Positions 47,236 through 54,170 of a DNA stretch of 64,000 bases are shown here, piece by piece (the stretch's first letter is position 1; each line of letters opens with the position of its first letter). Source of the DNA: Pseudomonas putida (GTDB lineage: Bacteria; Pseudomonadota; Gammaproteobacteria; Pseudomonadales; Pseudomonadaceae); assembly GCF_030159595.1 (NCBI RefSeq), contig NZ_BSKJ01000009.1, positions 124,001-188,000 on the forward strand, in the 5' to 3' direction. The notes below the pieces were generated by a model. That model worked only from the letters and a program-made list of their open reading frames with translations. It searched no databases and was not told where the DNA came from. The position numbers and the translations under genes are program-made.

Positions 47236-47355
47236 CTACGCTTCAAAGACCACGCCGCCATTCATTTCTTTAGTCTGACCAAGCCACCGATAGCCCTCAT
47301 TTTCCATTACGACATTCTTTTTTACTACTTTTAAATCAAGCAGACTCCCACTCAC
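47236..47355 (-). CDS. Small ORF with strong ribosome site (5' part of interrupted gene)
   Basis: A 39-residue ORF starting GTG (MSGSLLDLKVVKKNVV...) behind a perfect AGGAGGT at 47360-47366, 4 nt from the start. It ends at an amber TAG (47236-47238), beyond which the same frame continues open to 47038. It may be a functional leader or small protein, or the front half of a broken gene. No family recognised. The 394-bp gap from 47356 to 47749 holds no other supported gene. Confidence 0.45.
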   Translation of the reverse strand: MSGSLLDLKVVKKNVVMENEGYRWLGQTKEMNGGVVFEA

Positions 47356-47616
47356 AACCACCTCCTGATCGAGATTGACAACCACCACACTCACAAAAAA
47401 CTTATCAACTTGATGGTAATAGGCCAGCGAGGAAGGGGCTTAACGCAACTAATAAGAGGGGCGGCGATTGCACCACTGATTCCTATGCAGTACGCCAAAC
47501 CGACCGCTGACTAGTATTCATCCTTGTCTCCGGGCGTGCATGCCTTGCCCCCACACCGAATGGAGGCGTTTAGCCAGTATCCCTAAGCTTGGCGACCTGA
47601 GCAACCGTTCAGACCG

Positions 47617-47781
47617 ATGGTGTCAAGTGAAAAATTGCAACAGGATGACTTCTGCAGGTATCGAGCGAAGCGTCTTGAGAAAAAACAGCCAACCGGGCTA
47701 CGGATGAAAAAAGCTATTTACCCTATAAAAATCAATCACATAGAAAATTATGAGTTTGGTTGCCAAATTGAACGGCGATGA
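47617..47781 (+). CDS. Possible 54-aa basic ORF
   Basis: A short rightward ORF, MVSSEKLQQDDFCRYRAKRLEKK..., rich in Lys and Arg. It runs through the left copy of the 12-bp repeat and overlaps the next ORF in another frame. No clear ribosome site. Weakly supported. Confidence 0.2.
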   Translation: MVSSEKLQQDDFCRYRAKRLEKKQPTGLRMKKAIYPIKINHIENYEFGCQIERR

Positions 47782-48071
47782 CCTGCCGGAAACCTACCGC
47801 CAGCTCGGCCCCCGCGACTCCCGCCGGCGCAAGCTGGCGATTCTGTATAGCAAGGCCATCGAGCACCTGACCAACGCCGCCGCCCACACCTTCGTCAAGC
47901 AGCAGCACGCCTTGCTGGCCGGGCAACTGGCGGGCGGCCCGGTCGAGCACATGCACGGCCCGGCCAACGGCATCGGGGGTAGCCTGGGCCTGGCCCGGCG
48001 CTGCCCCACTTATTGCGGGAAACTTCCTACACAAACCGGCGGCAAACTAAACAACACCAATAAAAATCAAT
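47725..48071. repeat. 12-bp direct repeat flanking a GC-rich segment
   Basis: ATAAAAATCAAT occurs at 47725-47736 and 48060-48071. Each copy is followed by GTTRCCAAATT (47759-47769 and 48078-48088). The two copies bracket about 320 bp that is much more GC-rich than its surroundings. Confidence 0.55.
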
Positions 48072-48073
48072 GA
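47750..48073 (+). pseudogene. GC-rich ORF of unknown origin, possible gene fragment
   Basis: A 107-residue ORF (MSLVAKLNGDDLPETYRQLGPRDSRRRKLAILYSKAIEHLTN...). The first 90 codons have the high-GC codon use of this genome, while the tail (KLNNTNKNQ) runs into AT-rich DNA. No ribosome site before the ATG. I do not recognise a family. It looks like an internal piece of a longer gene stranded between the direct repeats. The reverse strand is also open (47732-48034) but gives a low-complexity protein. Confidence 0.35.
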
Positions 48074-48250
48074 AAAGTTACCAAATTCGTTTTGACATTG
48101 AGTTGAATGCGCCCATTTCGTAGCCCGTTTTGTTTTATCTTGTAAGCCATTTCCCATATAGGGCTAACAACCCTTCCTCGCATGCCCGACGGCTTCCAAC
48201 TGCGATAAGGTGCCACCTGTCACCCTCACACGACCGCAGGGAAGTTGAAC

Positions 48251-48868
48251 ATGCACTCCATATTTATTGTTGACGACCATCCGGTCATCCGCCTGGCCGT
48301 CCGAATGCTGCTGGAAAACCAGAACTACAGGATTGCCGGCGAGTCGGACAACGGCGTGGACGCCATGCAGATGATCCGCGAGAGCAACCCCGACCTGGTC
48401 ATCCTCGACATCAGCATCCCCAAGCTGGACGGCCTGGAGGTACTTTCCCGCTTTCAGTCGATGGCCCTGCCCTTGAAGGTTTTGGTACTGACCGCACAGT
48501 CCCCGGCATTGTTTGCCGTGCGCTGCATGCACTCAGGTGCCGCGGGCTATGTGTGCAAGCAAGAAGACCTGAGTGAACTGCTCAGTGCAATCAAGGCTGT
48601 CCTGGCGGGTTATAACTACTTCCCCAGCCAGGCAATCAATAACAACCAGGCTACGGGTACCGATTTACACCTTTTCCGCCAGGTGAATGACCGCGAACTG
48701 ATGGTACTGCAACTCTTCGCCCAAGGCCGTAGCAACAAGGAAATTGCCAAAGGCATGTTCCTCAGCAGCAAAACCGTCAGTACCTACAAAAAGCGCCTCA
48801 TGCACAAGTTACAGGTCAACACGCTGGTTGACCTGATCGAGATGGCCAAGCGCAACGCGCTTGTCTGA
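48251..48868 (+). CDS. RocA2/BvgA-type response regulator
   Basis: A 205-residue regulator: receiver domain with D8/D9 (FIVDDHP), phospho-acceptor D53 (VILDISIPKLDG) and a LuxR helix-turn-helix near 145-200 (DRELMVLQLFAQGRSNKEIAKGM, KTVSTYKKRLMHKLQV). It precedes its hybrid sensor by 8 bp. The arrangement and family resemble EvgA/EvgS and P. aeruginosa RocA2/RocS2, which control fimbriae and efflux. The ATG at 48251 follows AGGGAAG. Confidence 0.88.
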   Translation: MHSIFIVDDHPVIRLAVRMLLENQNYRIAGESDNGVDAMQMIRESNPDLVILDISIPKLDGLEVLSRFQSMALPLKVLVLTAQSPALFAVRCMHSGAAGYVCKQEDLSELLSAIKAVLAGYNYFPSQAINNNQATGTDLHLFRQVNDRELMVLQLFAQGRSNKEIAKGMFLSSKTVSTYKKRLMHKLQVNTLVDLIEMAKRNALV

Positions 48869-48876
48869 AGGTGGTC

Positions 48877-51800
48877 ATGGCCCGCTCTATCACCCGCCTT
48901 CTGCTCACCCTGCTGCTGTTCAGCGGCGCGACACAGGCTACCTATCACGATGCGTCGTCGTACACGTTGCTGGCACGGTCATCGGCCGGGCCGGCCCAGC
49001 TCATGCTCACGCCCGAACAACGCTTATGGCTCGAAGGCCGTCAGGAACTGGTACTGGGGACGTCGGCACCCGACTACCCGCCGTTCGACATCACCAGTGG
49101 CGGCCGCGATTACCAGGGCCTGACCGCCGAGTACGCAAACCTGATCGGCAAGGCCCTGCAGCTACCTGTCCGGGTGCTGCGCTTTTCCAGCCGGCAGGCG
49201 GCGGTGGAGGCGCTCAGGCAGGGTGATATCGACTTGCTGGGGAGTGCCAATGGCTACGAAGCGGCCAGCGACGGCCTGGCGCTGTCACACCCGTATGCCG
49301 TCGATCAACCGGTACTGGTAACGCGCGAAGATGAAAACCGGGCGATGGACACGGACCTGACCGGCATGCGCCTGGGCATGCTCTACCACTATCTGCCCAA
49401 ACAGGAAGTACGCAACGCCTACCCCGAGGCCGAGCTGCTGGCCTTCGGCTCTTCCAGCCAGGCACTGAATGCCGTGGCGTTCGGCCAGGCCGACGTGTTC
49501 ATCGGCGACACCATCTCCACGCACTATCAGCTCAACCGCGGCCACCTGCCACGCCTGCGCATGGCCAACTTCGGCAAGCACGAGGCCATCGGCTTCGGTT
49601 TTGCCTTACGCCAGCAAGACACACTGCTGATGGCGCTGGTGAACGTTATCCTCGACAGCCAGACCCCGGCCCTGCGCGCCAGTATTTTCAAGCGCTGGAG
49701 CGCTGGCAGCGACCAGTTGCTGAGCGACCGCCAACTGCAATTGAGCGAGGCTGAACAACAATGGCTGCAGCAGCATCCGGTGATGCGCGTGGCGATTGAT
49801 GACTCGGCAGCACCACTCTCCTATTTCGATGGTTCGGGGCATTTCCGCGGCATCACCGCCGACCTGCTGGAGCTGATTCGCCTGCGCACCGGGTTACGCT
49901 TCGAAGTACAGCGTGCCAGTGGCATTGCCGACATGATTGCCCGCCTCAAGGATGGCCGGGCAGATGTCATCGCCGCATTGGCCAGCGCAGGGGCGGCAGG
50001 GGACGACCTGCTGATCAGCCGCCCCTACCTGGAAAGTGCCTATGTGCTGGTCAGTCGCAAGGGCAACCAGGCACTGAGCTCACTGGAACAGCTGCAGGGG
50101 CATCGCATCGCCATTACCCGCTACAGCGCCATGGATGCCATGCTGTCCCGGTACTATCCGCAGATTGCCTGGGTTGAAACCGAAAGCGCGTTCTACTCCA
50201 TGGCATTGCTCAACAGCGGTGCCGTCGATGCAGTGATTACCACGCTGATCGATGCCAATCACGCCTTGGCCAGCAATCCCGATCTGGTGATCCGTTCGTC
50301 GGTCGGCAGCGAACCCGCCAGCATTGCCATGGCCACCACGGCCCCGTCACCGGCCCTGCTGTCGATCCTCGACAAAGCACTGCTCAGCATCTCACCGGAG
50401 GAACTGGGGGTTATCAACAACCGCTGGCGCGGCTTTGGCCGGCACGAAGATAGCAACGCCAAAGGCTACAGCCGCCTCGCCCTGCAGGTGGTGCTGGGCA
50501 CTGCACTACTTTTGCTGCTGGCCTTGCTCTGGAACGCTCGCCTGCGCCTGCAGATTCGCCAGCGCCACCGCGCCGAACGCGCGCTGAACGACCAACTGGC
50601 ATTCATGCGCGCACTGCTCAACGGCACCCCCCACCCCATGTATGTGCGTGACCGCGAGGGCTGCCTGAAAAGCTGCAACTACAGCTACCTGGAAGCCGTG
50701 CAGGCCCGGTCCGATGAGGTGATTGGCAAGCAGCTCGAAAACAGCCTGTTCACCAACACCGAGCAAACACGTCAGATCCACGCCGACTACTTGAAAGTCA
50801 TGGCCGCCGGCTCACCGTTGATCGTGGACCGTCCCCTGCAAATCAAGGGGCGCGAGCTGACCATTTATCACTGGATTCTCCCGTACCGCGACTCGCTGGG
50901 CGAGATACAAGGCATCATCGGCGGCTGGATCGACATCAGCGATCGCCGCCAACTGGTGCTGGAGCTGCGCCAGGCCAAACAACAGGCCGACGATGCCAAC
51001 CGCGCCAAGAGCACTTTCCTGGCCACCATCAGCCATGAAATACGCACGCCGATGAATGCAGTGATCGGCATGCTCGAACTGGCGGTCAAGCGCGCCGACC
51101 AAGGTCGGCTGGACCGTGGCGCACTGGAGCTTGCCCACCATTCGGCCAAAGACCTGCTGGGTTTGATCGGCGATATCCTGGATATCGTGCGCATCGAGTC
51201 CGGGCACCTGACCCTGGCCCCGGAGGCCGTTGACCTGGCAGCGTTGGTGGAGTCGGTGGGACGCATCTTCGAAGGCCAGGCGCGACAGAAAGGCTTGGCG
51301 CTGGAGGTGACGATCGAGCCAGCCGCGCGCTGCCATGCGTTGCTCGACCCCTTGCGCTTCAAGCAGGTGTTGTCCAACCTGGTCAGCAACGCCATCAAGT
51401 TCACCGAGCATGGCCAGGTGCGTATCAGCGCCGACCTGCGGAGCAACGGCGCCAACACACCCACAGCACTGCAACTGGAGGTGCGTGACAGTGGCATCGG
51501 CATCCACGCGGACGATTTGCAGCGCCTGTTCAACCCGTTCGTCCAGGCCAACCCGCATAGCCAGGGCGCACGCGCAGGTACCGGGCTGGGCCTGACCATC
51601 TGCCGCAACCTCTGCGAAATGATGGGCGGTGACCTGACCATCAAGAGCCTCGAAGGGGTCGGCACCCAAGTCTGCCTGAAAATGCCGCTGCAACAGGTTG
51701 ATGCGCAAGCGCAGCCAGCACCTCTGATCGAAAAACTTGATGTGCCCGACCCGCGGTTGAACGTGCTGGTGATCGACGACCATCCGGCCAACCTGCAGTT

Positions 51801-52491
51801 GATGGCGCAGCAGCTCGCTTACCTGGGCCTGGAACATTCCAGCGCCCGCGATGGCCGAGAAGGCCTGACCATCTGGCGGGCGGGCAACTTCGATGTGCTG
51901 GTGCTTGACTGCAACATGCCGCACATGAACGGCTACCAACTGGCGACGGCCGTGCGTACCGAAGAGCGCCATGGCAACCGGTTACGCTGCACCATTCTTG
52001 GCTACACCGCCAATGCACAGCCAGAAGTACGCCGCAAGTGCCTGAGCGCCGGCATGGACGACTGCCTGCTCAAGCCCATCAGCCTGAGCACCCTCAGCCA
52101 GCGCTTGGCCGGCATCAACCCGCGCCGGCAGCGAATGCGCCGACGCACGCTGTATCACCTGGATGGCCTGGCTGCAGTAGTCGGGCATGACCCCGCCGAC
52201 CGCCAGCGTTTTCTCCAGACCTTGCAGCAAAGCCTGCGGGCCGATATTTCCACCTTGATGGAGCTGGACCCAGAGCACGACGCCGAGGCCATTGCCGAAC
52301 AGGCCCACAAAGTACTCAGCGCCGCGCGCATGCTGGAAGCGCCCGACCTGATGGCCGCCTGCGAAGCACTGGAGGCCGGCGGCATGCCTACTGTCCAGTT
52401 GCGCCTGCGGCGCCAGGCATTGGCGCGGCATATGCGCCGGGTTGAGCGGGCTCTGGCCAGGGACCTCGGGAGTGGCGGTACTGTGGCATAA
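48877..52491 (+). CDS. Unorthodox hybrid sensor kinase (RocS2/BvgS/EvgS type)
   Basis: A 1,204-residue phosphorelay sensor. Signal peptide (to about residue 22), two tandem periplasmic Venus-flytrap SBP_bac_3 domains (about 55-280 and 300-520), a membrane helix (about 533-557), a PAS domain (about 575-690), HisKA with H720 (ISHEIRTPMN), HATPase (N, G1 and G2 boxes visible), a receiver with D1011 (VLDCNMPHMNG) and a C-terminal HPt with H1144 (AEQAHKVLSAARML). All three phosphotransfer residues are intact. It should pass phosphate to the regulator encoded upstream. The ligand is unknown. Confidence 0.92.
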   Translation: MARSITRLLLTLLLFSGATQATYHDASSYTLLARSSAGPAQLMLTPEQRLWLEGRQELVLGTSAPDYPPFDITSGGRDYQGLTAEYANLIGKALQLPVRVLRFSSRQAAVEALRQGDIDLLGSANGYEAASDGLALSHPYAVDQPVLVTREDENRAMDTDLTGMRLGMLYHYLPKQEVRNAYPEAELLAFGSSSQALNAVAFGQADVFIGDTISTHYQLNRGHLPRLRMANFGKHEAIGFGFALRQQDTLLMALVNVILDSQTPALRASIFKRWSAGSDQLLSDRQLQLSEAEQQWLQQHPVMRVAIDDSAAPLSYFDGSGHFRGITADLLELIRLRTGLRFEVQRASGIADMIARLKDGRADVIAALASAGAAGDDLLISRPYLESAYVLVSRKGNQALSSLEQLQGHRIAITRYSAMDAMLSRYYPQIAWVETESAFYSMALLNSGAVDAVITTLIDANHALASNPDLVIRSSVGSEPASIAMATTAPSPALLSILDKALLSISPEELGVINNRWRGFGRHEDSNAKGYSRLALQVVLGTALLLLLALLWNARLRLQIRQRHRAERALNDQLAFMRALLNGTPHPMYVRDREGCLKSCNYSYLEAVQARSDEVIGKQLENSLFTNTEQTRQIHADYLKVMAAGSPLIVDRPLQIKGRELTIYHWILPYRDSLGEIQGIIGGWIDISDRRQLVLELRQAKQQADDANRAKSTFLATISHEIRTPMNAVIGMLELAVKRADQGRLDRGALELAHHSAKDLLGLIGDILDIVRIESGHLTLAPEAVDLAALVESVGRIFEGQARQKGLALEVTIEPAARCHALLDPLRFKQVLSNLVSNAIKFTEHGQVRISADLRSNGANTPTALQLEVRDSGIGIHADDLQRLFNPFVQANPHSQGARAGTGLGLTICRNLCEMMGGDLTIKSLEGVGTQVCLKMPLQQVDAQAQPAPLIEKLDVPDPRLNVLVIDDHPANLQLMAQQLAYLGLEHSSARDGREGLTIWRAGNFDVLVLDCNMPHMNGYQLATAVRTEERHGNRLRCTILGYTANAQPEVRRKCLSAGMDDCLLKPISLSTLSQRLAGINPRRQRMRRRTLYHLDGLAAVVGHDPADRQRFLQTLQQSLRADISTLMELDPEHDAEAIAEQAHKVLSAARMLEAPDLMAACEALEAGGMPTVQLRLRRQALARHMRRVERALARDLGSGGTVA

Positions 52492-52529
52492 GCATGCGCT
52501 CACAGGAGAGACGACAAGCAGTTTGATTT

Positions 52530-52548
52530 TCTAATGAGAAGCATTAGC
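52530..52548. promoter_or_regulatory. Fur box upstream of fecI-like gene
   Basis: AATGAGAAGCATTA (52533-52546) matches the core of the 19-bp Fur consensus; 14 of 19 positions agree over 52530-52548. It lies just upstream of the sigma factor gene, so the operon should be iron-repressed. Confidence 0.7.
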
Positions 52549-52567
52549 ATGCTGGCATTTTCAACCC

Positions 52568-53086
52568 ATGCCCAGAGAGTCCCAGCAAATGCCAAGCCCG
52601 CACGACATCGGCGAGCTCTACATCCAGCACCATAGCTGGGTGGTGAGCATGCTCCGGCGCAAACTGGGCAACCGTGACCAGGCACTGGACATGGCCCAGG
52701 ACACCTTTGTCAGGCTGTTACGCAGCGAGATGCCTTCGTTGCTGCGCGAGCCCCGGGCCTACCTGGGGACGGTGGCCAACCGGTTGTGCATCCAGCATTT
52801 TCGAAGGCAAGCACTGGAGCGGGCTTACCTGAACAGCCTGGCTCTGCTGGAACCGCAGCATCAACCCGACGAAGAGACCCGCCTGCTGGTACTGGAGGCA
52901 CTGGATGCAGTAGGCCAGGTGCTGGACGGCCTTGGCAGCAAGGTGCGCGAAATCTTCCTGCTTTCGCAACTCGACGGCTGGACCTACCCGCAAATCGCCG
53001 AGCACCTTGGGCTGACCACCAACGTGGTGCAGAAGGCCATGCTCAAGGCCTACCGGCATTGCTACGCTGCCGTGTACGGCTCATGA
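52568..53086 (+). CDS. FecI-type ECF sigma factor
   Basis: A 172-residue extracytoplasmic-function sigma factor: region 2 (LGNRDQALDMAQDTFVRLL) and region 4 (SKVREIFLLSQLDGWTYPQIAEHLGLTTNVVQKAML). It should direct transcription of the downstream receptor when the FecR-like regulator is signalled. The start is either MPRESQQ (52568, used) or MPSPHDIG (52589); neither has a strong ribosome site. It overlaps the next gene by an ATGA. Confidence 0.9.
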   Translation: MPRESQQMPSPHDIGELYIQHHSWVVSMLRRKLGNRDQALDMAQDTFVRLLRSEMPSLLREPRAYLGTVANRLCIQHFRRQALERAYLNSLALLEPQHQPDEETRLLVLEALDAVGQVLDGLGSKVREIFLLSQLDGWTYPQIAEHLGLTTNVVQKAMLKAYRHCYAAVYGS

Positions 53087-54063
53087 ATACGCAGCCTTGC
53101 AGCGATGCCCAGGCGCTCGACCCCGAGGTGGTGGAGCAAGCCATGTTGTGGATGGTGCGCATGCAATCCGGGTTGAGCAGCCAGGACGAACGCATGGCCT
53201 GCCAACAGTGGCGCCAGCAAAACGCCGAGCACGAGCGGGCCTGGCAACGCCTGAACGGTATTGGCCAAGGCCTGCGTGAAAGCACCCATGCACTTGACGC
53301 GCCCAATGCACGGCAGCTGCTGAACGCGCGCACCCAGCTCTCGCGGCGCAATGTACTCAAAGGCATGGCCGGGGTTGCCGTCGTGCTCGCCACGGGCCAG
53401 GCCATACGCCAACGTAGCCTGCTGCCAAGCATATTCAGCGACTATGCAACCGCCACGGGTGAACGGCGCAGTTGGGCCTTGGGTGGCGGGTTGAACCTGA
53501 AGCTGGATACGCGCACCACCTTGGACAGCGAAGTACTGGCCAATGGCAGGCTGCTGACCCTCAACAGTGGCCGGGTGCTGATTGAGCTGAGTTCATCCGC
53601 ATCCGTGCGTGTGGCCACACCTGAAGCCTTGATACGACCTGCAGCCGGATCAAGCCTGATGATCAGCCGCGGCCTGCCGGGTGCCGTCAGTACCCGGGTG
53701 CAGTTGCTGCACGGCGAGGCGCTGGTCGAGCAAGCACAAGGGCAACGCTTCGAATTGAGTGGCGGCTGGCAGCAGGCATTCGGCATTGACCAGGCAGGGC
53801 CTGCCACCCCCCTAACCGCCGCTGCCAGTGCCTGGGTTCAGGGGCAGTTGCTTGCCGAACGCATGCCGCTTGGCGAGCTATTGGCCGAGCTTGACCGCTA
53901 CCGCCCTGGTTTCTTGCGCTGCGACCCAGCCATTGCGCCTTTGTTGGTCAGTGGCGCGTTTTCCATCGATCAACCAGAGGCAAGCCTGGACTTGCTGACC
54001 AAGGTGCTGCCTGTGCGAGTACACACAGTCTTCGGCTACTGGGCAAACGTGCTGCCTGCGTGA
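53083..54063 (+). CDS. FecR-type anti-sigma regulator
   Basis: A 326-residue inner-membrane regulator. The cytoplasmic N-terminal DUF4880 domain (EVVEQAMLWMVRMQSGLSSQDERMACQQW) binds sigma. A single membrane segment follows at about 92-105 (RRNVLKGMAGVAVVLATG, with a twin-arginine-like start), and then a periplasmic FecR domain (GERRSWALGGGLNLKLDTRTTLDSEV) that contacts the receptor's signalling domain. Confidence 0.9.
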   Translation: MNTQPCSDAQALDPEVVEQAMLWMVRMQSGLSSQDERMACQQWRQQNAEHERAWQRLNGIGQGLRESTHALDAPNARQLLNARTQLSRRNVLKGMAGVAVVLATGQAIRQRSLLPSIFSDYATATGERRSWALGGGLNLKLDTRTTLDSEVLANGRLLTLNSGRVLIELSSSASVRVATPEALIRPAAGSSLMISRGLPGAVSTRVQLLHGEALVEQAQGQRFELSGGWQQAFGIDQAGPATPLTAAASAWVQGQLLAERMPLGELLAELDRYRPGFLRCDPAIAPLLVSGAFSIDQPEASLDLLTKVLPVRVHTVFGYWANVLPA

Positions 54064-54170
54064 TTTTTTTGAAAATCGCAGGCAGGTTTTGCCCGCTCAT
54101 GCATCAAGACAAGGGAAAGGCGCTGACTCCACAGCGTGAAGCCAACCTCCACCCGCCAAGGATTGTCTCG

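Noticed and set aside
46891..47334. 147-codon rightward frame over the dGTPase start region
   Set aside because: It overlaps the dGTPase 5' end in antisense and its translation has no family features; the leftward small ORFs with a strong ribosome site explain the region better.
48092..48121. TTGACA hexamer as promoter of the RocA-like regulator
   Set aside because: No acceptable -10 hexamer lies at 16-18 bp; left unassigned.
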